NCBI GenBank assembly: GCA_963726765.1
Contig: CAVSDH010000013.1
Coordinates: 1-64,000 of the forward strand
Reading direction: 5' to 3'
From: CAIWHR01 sp963726765
GTDB taxonomy: Bacteria > Pseudomonadota > Gammaproteobacteria > Burkholderiales > Casimicrobiaceae
DNA length: 64,000 nucleotides
Shown here: positions 1 through 10,386 of the stretch, piece by piece
Layout of the letters: each line of letters opens with the position of its first letter
How positions within the stretch are numbered: the stretch's first letter is position 1
Made by a program: the position numbers and the translations under genes
Notes under the pieces: model-generated
What the model saw: the letters and a program-made list of their open reading frames with translations, nothing else
Told to the model about the DNA's origin: nothing
Database searches by the model: none

Positions 1-124
1 GCGTCGTGATCAGCGTGTCCCAGTGCAGCGTCCAGAAGCCGCCGCCTTCGCGCACCGGCGCCGCGAGAAAGGTGAGGTGGTGCTGGATGTACTCGGTGGG
101 GTTGAGCGCGGTGCCTTCAGCCAT
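1..124 (-). CDS. atpB: ATP synthase F0 subunit a, N-terminal fragment (runs off the window)
   Basis: The first 41 codons of F0 subunit a, the membrane stator subunit that forms the proton half-channels against the c-ring. The ATG is at 124-122 and reads MAEGTALNPTEYIQHHLTF, an N-terminus typical of proteobacterial AtpB. The gene continues leftward past base 1, so none of the transmembrane helices or the essential arginine can be seen. The stop codon of the upstream atpI gene lies inside its first codons (8-base overlap), which indicates translational coupling at the head of an atp operon. Confidence 0.85.
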   Translation of the reverse strand, partial: MAEGTALNPTEYIQHHLTFLAAPVREGGGFWTLHWDTLITT

Positions 125-524
125 CGCCTTGCTTCCTCGGTTCCCGTTCGCCCACGAAAAACGCAAGACTGAACACGATCACGGCCACCACGAACGCGCC
201 GAAGAACGCCGCGTACACGACGCCGTCAACCGTCGTCAGCACCAAGGTCAGCCCGCCGACAATCACCATCACCTTCGCGGCTTCCGCCCGCAACATGGCC
301 CGCAACGGCTTCACCGGCCCCGCAGGACGGCCGTCGCCCAAGGACAGCCCGAGCGTCGCCGCGAACACCACGCCCGCCAGAAGGCTGACCCCGCCCCCCA
401 GCGCGGCCGACCACGCGCCGCTCCAGCCTGACCACCCGGCGGCAACGACCGCGATCGCCAGCGTGGCCATCGCCTGCCATTGGAAGACGACGCGAAAGGG
501 ACGGGAATTGACGAGTGCGATCAC
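117..524 (-). CDS. atpI: ATP synthase subunit I (AtpI family)
   Basis: Small hydrophobic protein of about 135 residues with four predicted membrane segments, at the usual AtpI position immediately before atpB. AtpI is an accessory protein linked to c-ring assembly or ion supply of F0; it is not a core subunit. The open frame reaches an ATG at 578, but a TATAAT-like -10 on this strand at 587-592 would put the transcript start at about 580. I therefore prefer the GTG at 524, which gives a normal family length. No clear Shine-Dalgarno is seen. The family is poorly conserved in sequence, so the call rests on length, hydrophobicity and position. Confidence 0.7.
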   Translation of the reverse strand: MIALVNSRPFRVVFQWQAMATLAIAVVAAGWSGWSGAWSAALGGGVSLLAGVVFAATLGLSLGDGRPAGPVKPLRAMLRAEAAKVMVIVGGLTLVLTTVDGVVYAAFFGAFVVAVIVFSLAFFVGEREPRKQGDG

Positions 525-586
525 GTGGGCGGCGGGGCTCGCTTGCCCGGAGGGAGCGTCCGGAAACGGCAGGAGCAAACCCTGCG

Positions 587-592
587 ATTATA
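587..592 (-). promoter_or_regulatory. Candidate -10 box of the atp operon promoter
   Basis: On the minus strand this reads TATAAT, a perfect sigma-70 -10 hexamer, upstream of atpI in an otherwise GC-rich spacer. The -35 at the proper distance (about 610-615) is weak, reading TGCGGT on the minus strand. Confidence 0.4.
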
Positions 593-682
593 ACGGCTCG
601 GAGCGCGGCACCGCAACGAAGTGCTGCGATGCAACGCCCCGTATGCGCCCTGCCTCGCGCGTCGAGGCCGAGTGCGGATTCG

Positions 683-955
683 TCAGCCGCCCGATAGCGC
701 GCCGACGATCATGAGTTCGCTGTCGGGCCGCGCGACCGCTGCGAGGTTCCTCGCGAGCTCTCCGTCGAGGAAGATCTTGATGTGCGGCCGGATCGCCTGC
801 TGCTCGTCGACGATGCGGAACCGGAACCCCGGGAAGCGCATGTCGAGATCGGCAAGCGCGTCGGCAACGGTGGGGGCACTACCGCGCAGATCCAGCGCGA
901 CGGTCGCGGCGCCGTTCGTATACGACCGCAGCAACCCGGGAATCCGGACCTGCAT
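683..955 (-). CDS. MoaD/ThiS-family ubiquitin-like protein
   Basis: A 90-residue protein with a beta-grasp pattern (MQVRIPGLLRSYTNG at the start) that ends in ALSGG. The C-terminal Gly-Gly is the hallmark of MoaD, ThiS and related sulfur carriers, which are adenylated and thiocarboxylated on the last glycine by an E1-like enzyme. The ATG at 955 lies 14 bases after the stop of the propeller gene, so the two are almost certainly co-transcribed. No moaE, moeB or thiG homologue is nearby, so neither molybdopterin nor thiamine synthesis can be assigned. A longer reading of the frame to 1237 overlaps the propeller gene and is a shadow. Confidence 0.8.
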   Translation of the reverse strand: MQVRIPGLLRSYTNGAATVALDLRGSAPTVADALADLDMRFPGFRFRIVDEQQAIRPHIKIFLDGELARNLAAVARPDSELMIVGALSGG

Positions 956-969
956 TCGCAATGCCGACC

Positions 970-2118
970 TCAGCAGACCTCGACCGCGTAGATGTGAGGC
1001 AGGTGGCGGGCGAGGCACTTCCATGTGCGGCCCTCGTCGCGACTGCCCCACACTTCGCCGCTGGTGGTTCCGAAGTAAACCCCGACGGTCGCGGCCGAGT
1101 CCGACGTCATCGCCTGCCGCTTCACCGTCCACCACGCCTGCGTCTTGGGCAAGCCCGTCGCCTGCCGCTGCCACGTCCTGCCGCCGTTGACCGAGCGGTA
1201 GACCGCCGGTTTCCCTCCCGGCGACACGCGCGGCCACACGCTGGTGCCGTCCATCGGAAACACCCAGAGCGTATCCGGATCACGCGGGTGGAGCACCATC
1301 GGAAAACCAATCGAGCCGACGGATTTCGGCATCGACGCCCCGATATCGGTCCAGCGCTCGGCCGGCCGATCGAGTCGGTAGATGCCCGTATGGTTCTGGT
1401 GGTAGAGGCGGTCGGGCAGCTGCGGGTGCACCCGCACGCAGTGCGGATCGTGGCCGAATTCCGCATTCGGGTCCGGCAGAAAATCTGCGCGCACGCCCCG
1501 GTTCAGGGGTCGCCAGTCGGCACCCCGGTCCGTCGTTTCGAAGATGCCGCCGCTCGACATGCCGATGTACATGTGGTTCGGGTCGCGCGGATCGATCTGG
1601 ATCGAGTGCAGTTTCGGTCCGTCCGGCGTGCCGTCCTGGTCGCCGCCGCACCAGGCCTTGCGATCCGGATGCGCGTTGAATCCCGCGACGCCGGACCACG
1701 TGGCGCCGCCGTCCGTCGAGCGAAAGAGCCCCTGCGGCGACGTGCCCGCATACCAGACGCCGGGTTCCGTCGCGTGGCCCGGCGTGAGCCAGAACGAATG
1801 GTCGACGGTCCGTCCGCTTCCCGCGTCGAACGCGGGTGGCGTCGTGGCTTCCTTCCACGTGCGTCCCCGATCCGTCGAACGGAAGATCGTCGGTCCGAGA
1901 TGCCCGGTGCGCGCCGCGGCGAGCAGCGTCCTGCCGTCGCGCGGGTCCTGCACCGCGTGGTGAACGATGTTGCCGAGGAACTGCGGTCCTTCGAGCTTGA
2001 AATTGCGTCGCGTCGCGTCACCCGTGAGCGTCCACAGCCCCTTGCGCGTCGCGAGCAGCAGCGTGGTCTTGCGCGATGGCGGGGCCGCGCGCCCGCTTTT
2101 TTTCCTGCCCGTTGCCAT
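970..2118 (-). CDS. Asp-box (BNR/sialidase-like) beta-propeller protein
   Basis: A 382-residue protein with a short basic N-terminus and at least five Asp-box motifs of the pattern S/T-x-D-x-G-x-T/D-W: FRSTDRGRTW, FRSTDGGATW, FETTDRGADW, YRSVNGGRTW and WGSRDEGRTW. These mark the blades of a sialidase/VPS10-type beta-propeller. The Asp-box is structural, and no sialidase active-site arginine triad or FRIP motif is evident, so enzymatic sialidase activity should not be assumed. No signal peptide is seen, which suggests a cytoplasmic protein. It directly precedes the MoaD-like gene, so a shared but unknown job is likely. Confidence 0.75.
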   Translation of the reverse strand: MATGRKKSGRAAPPSRKTTLLLATRKGLWTLTGDATRRNFKLEGPQFLGNIVHHAVQDPRDGRTLLAAARTGHLGPTIFRSTDRGRTWKEATTPPAFDAGSGRTVDHSFWLTPGHATEPGVWYAGTSPQGLFRSTDGGATWSGVAGFNAHPDRKAWCGGDQDGTPDGPKLHSIQIDPRDPNHMYIGMSSGGIFETTDRGADWRPLNRGVRADFLPDPNAEFGHDPHCVRVHPQLPDRLYHQNHTGIYRLDRPAERWTDIGASMPKSVGSIGFPMVLHPRDPDTLWVFPMDGTSVWPRVSPGGKPAVYRSVNGGRTWQRQATGLPKTQAWWTVKRQAMTSDSAATVGVYFGTTSGEVWGSRDEGRTWKCLARHLPHIYAVEVC

Positions 2119-2310
2119 GGTGATCCCCCTGATCCGGCGAGCCGATTACGCTACCGCGACCACGCCGCGGCCGCAAGCACCCCCTGGATTTCGCGCCTGC
2201 AAGCGCTGCCAAGCGTCGATAACCGGAGACGATGCGGGGTTGAATTCAACGACGAAGGCTGCGATTCTATCGGGCTCGCCGCACGAAACATCACAACGCA
2301 AGGAGATGCA

Positions 2311-2817
2311 ATGACGATCAAGGTCGGTGACACGCTGCCCGCCGGCACGCTGTCCGAATTCATCGAAGTGGAAGGCAACGGCTGCAGCGTCGGGCCGAAC
2401 GAGTTCAAGGTCGGCGATCTCACGAAAGGCAGGAAGGTCGTCCTCTTCGGTCTTCCCGGCGCATTCACGCCGACCTGCTCCGCGAAGCACGTCCCCGGTT
2501 ATGTGCAGAATCGCGACCGGCTGACGGCGAAGGGCGTCGACGAGGTGCTCTGCATGTCGGTCAACGACGCCTTCGTGATGGGCGCGTGGGCCCGCGATCA
2601 GAAATCGGGCGGCAAGGTCCGGATGATGGGCGACGGCAGCGCCGCGTACACGAAGGCGCTCGGGCTCGAATTCGACCTGACGGCCAAGGGCCTCGGCATG
2701 CGCTGCCAGCGCTTTTCGATGCTGGTCGACAACGGCGTCGTGAAGGCCCTCAACATCGAGGCACCCGGAAAGTTCGAAATCTCGGATGCGGAGACGATGC
2801 TGAAGCAGATCGGCTGA
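2311..2817 (+). CDS. Peroxiredoxin (Prx5/hybrid-type, AhpC-TSA family)
   Basis: A 168-residue thiol peroxidase that reduces hydrogen and organic peroxides, probably in the cytoplasm. The peroxidatic cysteine is Cys56 in PGAFTPTCSAKHVP, the signature of the Prx5 group; Cys81 is a possible resolving partner. The length matches the single-domain family with no glutaredoxin fusion. The start ATG at 2311 is preceded by AGGAG at 2301-2305. The gene converges on parB, and the two 3' ends share a perfect palindrome that probably terminates both transcripts. Confidence 0.9.
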   Translation: MTIKVGDTLPAGTLSEFIEVEGNGCSVGPNEFKVGDLTKGRKVVLFGLPGAFTPTCSAKHVPGYVQNRDRLTAKGVDEVLCMSVNDAFVMGAWARDQKSGGKVRMMGDGSAAYTKALGLEFDLTAKGLGMRCQRFSMLVDNGVVKALNIEAPGKFEISDAETMLKQIG

Positions 2818-2836
2818 TCGTCGGCGCTTCGATCCG

Positions 2837-2862
2837 GAAACGGCGGCCGCGGCCGCCGTTTC
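2837..2862. terminator. Bidirectional terminator between peroxiredoxin and parB
   Basis: A 26-base perfect palindrome: GAAACGGCGGCCG and its reverse complement meet at the centre. It sits exactly between the convergent stops at 2817 and 2863. The A- and T-bearing ends give a short U tail on both strands. Confidence 0.65.
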
Positions 2863-3732
2863 TCATTGTGACCTGCCGCGCAGCCTCGCGAGGATGCCGT
2901 CCAGCTGATCGAGACTCGAATAGGTGATGACGAGCCGGCCGCTGCCGTTGGCCTTTGCGTCGATGACGACTTTGGCGCCCAGGGTTTCCGCGAGATTCTC
3001 GGCGAGCCGCGCGACGTCCGGATCCGCCGGACGGGCGCCGGGTTTCACGCGCCCCTTGCCCGGATGCGCGAGATGATGGACGAGCCGTTCGGTCTCGCGC
3101 ACCGAAAGACCCTGCGCGACGACGCGTGCGGCAGCCGCCGTCTGCGCTCCGGCCGCGAGGCCGAGAAGGGCCCGGGCGTGCCCCATGTCGAGCCGGCCGG
3201 CCATCACGTATTCCTGCACGGGCTTCGCGAGTTCGCGCAGACGCAGCAGGTTGGTGACCGCGCTTCGCGAGCGGCCGATCGCCTTTGCCACCGCGTCGTG
3301 CGTCAAGCCGAATTCGTCGATCAGTCGCGCGAGGCCGTTGGCCTGCTCGAGCGGATTGAGATCCTCGCGCTGGATGTTCTCGATCAGGCCGATCGCCAGA
3401 GCGGAGGCATCGGGCACCGCCTTGATCAGCGCCGGAACCTCCCGCAATCCCGCGCGTTGCGCCGCGCGCCAGCGGCGCTCGCCGGCGATGATCTCGAAGC
3501 GCCCCCCTTCGACCGGGCGCACGAGCACCGGCTGCATGATTCCATGCTCGCGAACCGACTGCGCGAGCTCGTCGAGCGAGGCGTCGTCCATCCGCGTGCG
3601 CGGCTGATACTTGCCGGGCTGCAGCCGATCGACGGCGAGCGTCTGCAGCGACTCCTTCGCCGCGGCGTCGTCGTTGCCGGAAAGGAGCGCATCGAGCCCG
3701 CGGCCCAGGCCTTTGGGTCGGATCATCGTCAT
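2863..3732 (-). CDS. parB: Chromosome partitioning protein ParB
   Basis: A 289-residue ParB that binds parS, spreads as a CTP-dependent clamp and is moved by ParA to segregate the origin. The N-terminus has the ParA-contacting GLGRGLDALL box. The CTP-binding core includes ENIQREDLNPLEQA and the arginine patch GERRWRAAQRAG near residues 85-95. A helix-turn-helix follows around IGRSRSAVTNLLRL, and a C-terminal dimerisation domain ends the protein. It lies 24 bases after parA, as the last gene of the mnmG-rsmG-parA-parB operon. Two parS-like sites lie about 3.6 kb away, upstream of mnmG. The frame is intact. Confidence 0.96.
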   Translation of the reverse strand: MTMIRPKGLGRGLDALLSGNDDAAAKESLQTLAVDRLQPGKYQPRTRMDDASLDELAQSVREHGIMQPVLVRPVEGGRFEIIAGERRWRAAQRAGLREVPALIKAVPDASALAIGLIENIQREDLNPLEQANGLARLIDEFGLTHDAVAKAIGRSRSAVTNLLRLRELAKPVQEYVMAGRLDMGHARALLGLAAGAQTAAAARVVAQGLSVRETERLVHHLAHPGKGRVKPGARPADPDVARLAENLAETLGAKVVIDAKANGSGRLVITYSSLDQLDGILARLRGRSQ

Positions 3733-3756
3733 GACCTCGTCGGGCTCCGCCTCGCC

Positions 3757-4585
3757 TCAGGCCGCCGCCGGCGTTGCGGCAACGGTGGATTCCATTCGCC
3801 GCAGCATCTCTCCCGCCAGCGCGAGATACGCCTGCGCGCCTTTCGAGCTGCGGTCGAGATGAAGCGCGGGAATACCGTGCGAAGGCGCCTCGGCGAGCCG
3901 CACGTTGCGCGGCACGATCGTGCGGTAGAGCTTGCTGCCGAAATGCTTCTCGAGCTCGGACGCGACATTCTGTGCCAGCGTGTTGCGCGGGTCGTACATC
4001 GTACGCAGCAGACCCTCGATCTCGAGCGCAGGATTGAGATGCGCGCGCACCTTCTTGATCGTCTGCACGAGATCCGAAAGACCCTCGAGTGCGTAGTACT
4101 CGCACTGCATCGGGATCAGCACGCTATCCGCGGCGCAAAGGCCGTTGAGCGTGAGCAGCGAAAGCGATGGCGGGCAGTCGAGCAGGATGAAATCGTAATC
4201 CGGCGCCACCCTGTTGATGGCCGTACGCATCTGCCGCAGGGCTTCGGCCAGCGCGTCCTTGAGCCGCATCTCGCGCTCCGGAAGGTCGACCAGTTCCACT
4301 TCCGCGCCGGCGAGCTCACGGTTCGCGGGCACGAGATCGAATCCTCCTGTCGGCGAGCGCATCCGCACGTCGGCGATGCTCGCGCTCGCCCAGCAGCACC
4401 TGATACACCGTGGCCGGGAGCGAGCGCTTGTCGACCCCCGCGCCCGTCGTCGCGTTGCCCTGCGGGTCGAGGTCGACCAGCAGCACGCGGCGTTTCATCG
4501 CGGCAAGGCTTGCCGCGAGGTTGACCGCTGTCGTCGTCTTGCCGACGCCGCCTTTCTGGTTCGCCACCGCGATGATCCTCGTCAT
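3757..4585 (-). CDS. parA: Chromosome partitioning ATPase ParA (frameshifted in this sequence)
   Basis: ParA/Soj-type ATPase, the partner of ParB in origin segregation. The deviant Walker A, NQKGGVGKTTTAVNL, is near the N-terminus; LLDCPPSLSLLT supplies the Walker B region. The protein is split: the first 66 codons read in one frame, then the frame changes near 4388-4392, and the rest (VRMRSPTGGFDLVPANREL onward) is in another. Deleting one base gives GEASIADVRMR, which joins the halves smoothly at about 275 residues. The ATG overlaps the rsmG stop by 4 bases. The frame change is most likely a sequence error, since parB and the operon are otherwise intact. Confidence 0.9.
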
Positions 4586-5244
4586 GCGTCACCCGCTGTC
4601 GCCGGCACGGGCTCCATCACGATGAGATGCCGCCGCGCGTCGAGGCCCGGAACGGCGAGCGCGATCGCGGCAACCAGACCGATGCCGGACGGCAGCGCCG
4701 CGATTTCCTCGTCGGGGTGCACCCCTTTCATCGCAAACAGGCGTCCGCCCGGCGCAAGATGGCGTACGCCCGCTTGCGCGAATGTCGCGAGATCGGAAAA
4801 GGCGCGCGAGATGATCGCATCGAACGGTGCTGGCGGCGCGTAGTCTTCGACGCGCGCGGTCACGATTTCGACGTTGGGCAGCCCGAGCTCGATCGCCGCC
4901 TGCTGCAGAAATGCGCACTTCTTCTGATTGCTGTCGAGCAGCACGACGCGCCAGGCGGGTCGCGCGATCGCGAGCGGAAACCCGGGAACGCCGCCACCGC
5001 TGCCGACATCGAGCAGTCGCACCTGCGGCGCATGGGGCAGGTGCGGCAGCACGGCGAGCGCGTCGTGCACGTGGTGCGTGACCATCTGCGCAGGATCGCG
5101 AATGGCGGTCAGGTTGTACGTGCGATTCCACTTGGCAAGGAGCGACAGATAAGCCTCGAGTCTGTTGCGCGCCGTGCCCGGCAGCGTCAAGCCTGCCGCG
5201 GCGAATTCGGCAAGGCCTTCGTCGAGATCCATCGCGGCGATCAC
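4582..5244 (-). CDS. rsmG: 16S rRNA (guanine527-N7)-methyltransferase RsmG
   Basis: A 220-residue SAM-dependent methyltransferase that modifies G527 of 16S rRNA (GidB family). The SAM-binding motif is LLDVGSGGGVPGFPLAIARP, followed by VLLDSNQKKCAFL, both diagnostic of RsmG. Loss of this enzyme gives low-level streptomycin resistance in other bacteria. The start overlaps the mnmG stop and the stop overlaps the parA start, each by 4 bases, so the three genes are translationally coupled. The frame is intact. Confidence 0.95.
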   Translation of the reverse strand: MIAAMDLDEGLAEFAAAGLTLPGTARNRLEAYLSLLAKWNRTYNLTAIRDPAQMVTHHVHDALAVLPHLPHAPQVRLLDVGSGGGVPGFPLAIARPAWRVVLLDSNQKKCAFLQQAAIELGLPNVEIVTARVEDYAPPAPFDAIISRAFSDLATFAQAGVRHLAPGGRLFAMKGVHPDEEIAALPSGIGLVAAIALAVPGLDARRHLIVMEPVPATAGDA

Positions 5245-7169
5245 GCGCTTCGCCGCTCCGTGGAATTCGGCGGAGGGGTCCGCGCGTCGAAGCCTCGCTT
5301 CAGGTGCACGAGCAGCAGCGATATCGCCGCCGGCGTGATTCCCGAAATGCGCGCCGCCTGGCCGATCGTCTCGGGCTTGTGCAGATTGAGTTTCTGCTGC
5401 ACTTCGGCCGAGAATCCGCGCACCGTCCGGTAATCGAGATCATCGGGAAGGCGAAGGTCTTCCTGCGCGCGATGCCGCTCGATCTCGTCGCGCTGGCGGT
5501 CGATGTAGCCGGAATATTTCGCCGCAATCTCGATCTGCTCCGCGACGATCGGGTCGGCGACGGCCGCACCTGCGCCCGGCAGCGTCATCAGGCTCGGATA
5601 CGTCACGCCCGGGCGACGCAGCAATTCGGCGAGCGAATAGTCGCGCTCGATCGGCGCGCCGAGTACACGCATCGCGTGGTGAGTGGCAACGACGTTCGGA
5701 TTCACCGACGTCGACTTCAGGCGTTCCTGCTCGTGCGCGATGGCGTCGCGCTTCCTCGCAAAGGCTTCCCAGCGCAGGTCGTCGACAACACCGAGCGTGC
5801 GCCCTGCCTCCGTCAGCCTCAGGTCGGCGTTGTCCTCCCGCAGTTGCAGCCGGTATTCGGCGCGCGAGGTGAACATCCGGTACGGTTCCGATACGCCGCG
5901 CGTGATGAGATCGTCGACCAGCACGCCGAGGTACGCCTCGTCGCGGCGCGGGCACCAACCCGCGTCACCACGGACGTGGCGCGCGGCGTTGATGCCGGCA
6001 AGAAGCCCCTGCGCCGCTGCTTCTTCGTAGCCCGTCGTCCCGTTGATCTGTCCTGCGAAATAGAGGCCGCGGATCGCCTTTGTCTCGAGCGAGGCACGCA
6101 GCGCGCGCGGATCGAAATAGTCGTATTCGATCGAATAGCCGGGCCGCAGCAGGTGCGCGTTGGCGCAGCCCTTCATCGACCGCACGAGCGCACACTGCAC
6201 GTCGAACGGCAACGAGGTCGAGATGCCGTTCGGATAGATTTCATTGGTCGCAAGGCCTTCGGGCTCGAGAAACACCTGATGGCTCGCGCGCTCGGCGAAG
6301 CGCACCACCTTGTCCTCGATGGACGGACAATAGCGCGGCCCCACGCCCTTGATCACGCCGGTGAACAGCGGCGAGCGGTCGAGCCCGCCGCGGATGATCT
6401 CGTGGGTGCGCTCGTTGGTATGCGTGATCCAGCAGGGCACCTGGCGCGGATGCATGGCGCGCGTGCCCATGAAGCTCATGACCGGCACCGGATCGTCGCC
6501 GGGCTGGACATCCAGGGCGGCGAAATCGATCGTGCGCCCGTCGAGACGCGGCGGTGTGCCGGTCTTGAGGCGCCCCGCCGGAAGTTTCAGCTCGCGCAGG
6601 CGCGCGCCCAGCGTTTTGGCCGGCGGATCGCCGGCACGGCCTGCTTCGTAACGATCGAGACCAACGTGAACGAGGCCGGACAGGAACGTGCCCGTGGTCA
6701 GAATGACGGCGTCCGCCTCGAAGCGGATGCCGAGCTGGGTGACGACGCCCGTCACCCGCGCGTCTGCGCCGTCGCCGTCGAGCGTGAGGTCGTCGACCGC
6801 CTGCTGGAACAGGGTCAGATGCGGCGCGTTCTCGAGCCGCGAACGGATGGCCTGCTTGTAGAGCACCCGGTCTGCCTGGGCGCGGGTTGCGCGGACGGCC
6901 GGGCCCTTGCTTGAGTTGAGCGTCCTGAACTGAATGCCGGACTCGTCGGCGGCGAGCGCCATCGCGCCACCGAGCGCGTCGACCTCTTTGACGAGATGCC
7001 CCTTACCGATCCCTCCGATCGACGGGTTGCAGGACATCTGCCCGAGGGTTTCGATGTTGTGGGTGAGCAGGAGCGTCTTCCGCCCCATCCGCGCGCTGGC
7101 CAGCGCCGCCTCCGTTCCGGCATGGCCGCCGCCGACGACGATCACTTCGAAGCGCTCTTGAAAGATCAT
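5241..7169 (-). CDS. mnmG: tRNA uridine-5-carboxymethylaminomethyl synthase, FAD subunit MnmG
   Basis: A 642-residue flavoprotein (GidA) that, with MnmE, installs cmnm5 at the wobble uridine of several tRNAs. The FAD-binding motif VVGGGHAGTEAALASARMG is at the N-terminus, followed by MSCNPSIGGIGKGHL. The open frame extends upstream to 7343, but that extension runs through the parS sites, so the ATG at 7169 (MIFQERFEVIVVGGG) is the proper start and fits the family length. It is the first gene of the mnmG-rsmG-parA-parB operon. Its partner mnmE lies at 12359-13736. Confidence 0.95.
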   Translation of the reverse strand: MIFQERFEVIVVGGGHAGTEAALASARMGRKTLLLTHNIETLGQMSCNPSIGGIGKGHLVKEVDALGGAMALAADESGIQFRTLNSSKGPAVRATRAQADRVLYKQAIRSRLENAPHLTLFQQAVDDLTLDGDGADARVTGVVTQLGIRFEADAVILTTGTFLSGLVHVGLDRYEAGRAGDPPAKTLGARLRELKLPAGRLKTGTPPRLDGRTIDFAALDVQPGDDPVPVMSFMGTRAMHPRQVPCWITHTNERTHEIIRGGLDRSPLFTGVIKGVGPRYCPSIEDKVVRFAERASHQVFLEPEGLATNEIYPNGISTSLPFDVQCALVRSMKGCANAHLLRPGYSIEYDYFDPRALRASLETKAIRGLYFAGQINGTTGYEEAAAQGLLAGINAARHVRGDAGWCPRRDEAYLGVLVDDLITRGVSEPYRMFTSRAEYRLQLREDNADLRLTEAGRTLGVVDDLRWEAFARKRDAIAHEQERLKSTSVNPNVVATHHAMRVLGAPIERDYSLAELLRRPGVTYPSLMTLPGAGAAVADPIVAEQIEIAAKYSGYIDRQRDEIERHRAQEDLRLPDDLDYRTVRGFSAEVQQKLNLHKPETIGQAARISGITPAAISLLLVHLKRGFDARTPPPNSTERRSA

Positions 7170-7284
7170 GATTTTAATGAAAATTATCTGCAGGTCAGCG
7201 CCCTCGGGCCCGCCGTCGAGGGATTGCGAATGATACGCCATTCGCTGTAACCCGGAAACGTTTCTGCAGTGCGGGAGATCGTGA

Positions 7285-7300
7285 TGTTCCACGTGAAACC
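7285..7300 (+). promoter_or_regulatory. parS site 1 (ParB-binding)
   Basis: Reads TGTTCCACGTGAAACC. The conserved bacterial parS is TGTTTCACGTGAAACA, so 14 of 16 bases match, including the central CACGTG. It lies in the spacer between mnmG and the PfkB kinase gene, upstream of the operon that carries parAB and about 9-10 kb from the dnaA region, as expected for origin-proximal parS. Confidence 0.85.
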
Positions 7301-7322
7301 TCGACGTCGGCCCGGGTCGCGA

Positions 7323-7338
7323 TGTTTCACGTGGAACC
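7323..7338 (+). promoter_or_regulatory. parS site 2 (ParB-binding)
   Basis: Reads TGTTTCACGTGGAACC, 14 of 16 matches to the parS consensus. It starts 38 bases after the first site. Its left arm is perfect while site 1 has the better right arm, so the pair looks like two genuine, slightly diverged copies. Confidence 0.85.
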
Positions 7339-7402
7339 GCCATGCAGGCGAACGCGCGGGGCGCTTACAATCCGGCGTGCCCGCATCGCTCCAACCGCTC
7401 CC

Positions 7403-8302
7403 GTGACCCGAATTCTCTGCCTGGGGATGTCTGCGCTGGACGCCATCTACCGGGTCCCCGCCATCCCTGCGGTTCCAACCAAGGTTCTCGCCACCGAATT
7501 TGCAGAATCAGGCGGCGGCATGGCAGCCAACGCCAGTGTTGCCATCGCCCGGTTGGGCGGTCAGGCCGCCTACTGGGGACGCCTCGGGGACGACGCGCTG
7601 GGCACCCGCATTCTCCGCCGGCTTGCCGCGGAAGGCGTCGACGTGTCGGGCACCCGCCGCATCGCAGGGTGTGTTTCACCGTCGGCGGCGATCCTCGTTG
7701 CGACCGATGGCGAGCGCCTGGTCTGCGCGTTCAATGACCCGCGCCTCGACCGTGATCCGGCGTGGTTGCCGCTCGGGCGGGTCGCGACCTACTCCGCCGT
7801 CCTCGCCGACGTCCGCTGGCCCGAAGGCGCGGCGGCGGTCCTGGACGCTGCGCGTGCCGCCGGGCGGCCTGCGGTGCTTGACGGCGACGTCGGCCCGCCC
7901 GAGGTGCTCGTCGACCTCGCTGCACGGGCGACGCACGCCATCTTCTCTGCACCCGGACTGGAGATTGCGGCCGGCACCGGCGACCCGGGCGCCGGTCTGG
8001 CGCGAATCGCTGCCGGTCCTGCCGACATTGTCGGCGTGACTCTCGGTGCCGACGGGTTCCTCTGGCGCCACGACGGCGTCGAGCGGCGGGTTGCCGGCTT
8101 TGCCGTACGCGCGGTCGACACGCTGGCGGCCGGCGACGTCTGGCATGGCGCCTTCGCGTTGGCGCTCGGGGAAGGTGCCGAAATCGAAGCGGCGGCGCGA
8201 TTCGCCAACGGTGCCGCGGCGATCAAGTGCACGCGCTTCGGAGGCAGCCATAGCGCGCCGACGCGCGCCGAAGTCAAGGCATTTCTGGACACCGCGAATT
8301 GA
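7403..8302 (+). CDS. PfkB-family sugar kinase
   Basis: A 299-residue ribokinase-like kinase. The N-terminal region has the family GG motif (ESGGGMAANASVAIARLG), and the C-terminal anion-hole signature is DTLAAGDVWHGAFALAL, whose Asp is the catalytic base. The usual Phe of that signature is Trp here. The substrate cannot be read from the sequence; fructose-, ribose-, nucleoside- and sulfosugar-type kinases share this fold. I place the start at the GTG at 7403 (MTRILCLGMSALD) because an upstream ATG at 7322 lies within parS site 2. It is a single gene facing pckG tail to tail. Confidence 0.8.
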   Translation: MTRILCLGMSALDAIYRVPAIPAVPTKVLATEFAESGGGMAANASVAIARLGGQAAYWGRLGDDALGTRILRRLAAEGVDVSGTRRIAGCVSPSAAILVATDGERLVCAFNDPRLDRDPAWLPLGRVATYSAVLADVRWPEGAAAVLDAARAAGRPAVLDGDVGPPEVLVDLAARATHAIFSAPGLEIAAGTGDPGAGLARIAAGPADIVGVTLGADGFLWRHDGVERRVAGFAVRAVDTLAAGDVWHGAFALALGEGAEIEAAARFANGAAAIKCTRFGGSHSAPTRAEVKAFLDTAN

Positions 8303-8414
8303 TGAAAATCATAAATACTTTTAATAATCAGTTATTTATGTTCAGTCTCTGGTTGTTTGCGAGGCCGAGGTCCGCAGGACGCTTACCGACCTGGATCACC
8401 GTCCGGTAACGGGA

Positions 8415-10256
<1,842 letters not shown>

Positions 10257-10322
10257 GCGGGATTTGCCATGGGGATGTTGAGGTGCGCCCATTGCGAGCA
10301 CCGGCGCGACGCAGGGGCGGCA

Positions 10323-10328
10323 ATTTTA
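10323..10328 (-). promoter_or_regulatory. Candidate -10 box upstream of pckG
   Basis: On the minus strand this reads TAAAAT in the 130-base spacer between the methyltransferase gene and pckG. The corresponding -35 (TACGGT on the minus strand) is poor. Confidence 0.25.
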
Positions 10329-10386
10329 CACCGCGACACATCGGCACCGTAACCTCGGTGTCGTCGCAGCGCGCGGTCCGGTGGCC

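Noticed and set aside
4316..4585. parA, dnaA and others as true pseudogenes
   Set aside because: The reading is intact on both sides of each break, the indels are nearly all one base of the same sign, and essential genes are affected.
7322..7402. ATG at 7322 as the start of the PfkB kinase
   Set aside because: It lies at parS site 2 and would add 27 residues unlike the family; the GTG at 7403 fits.
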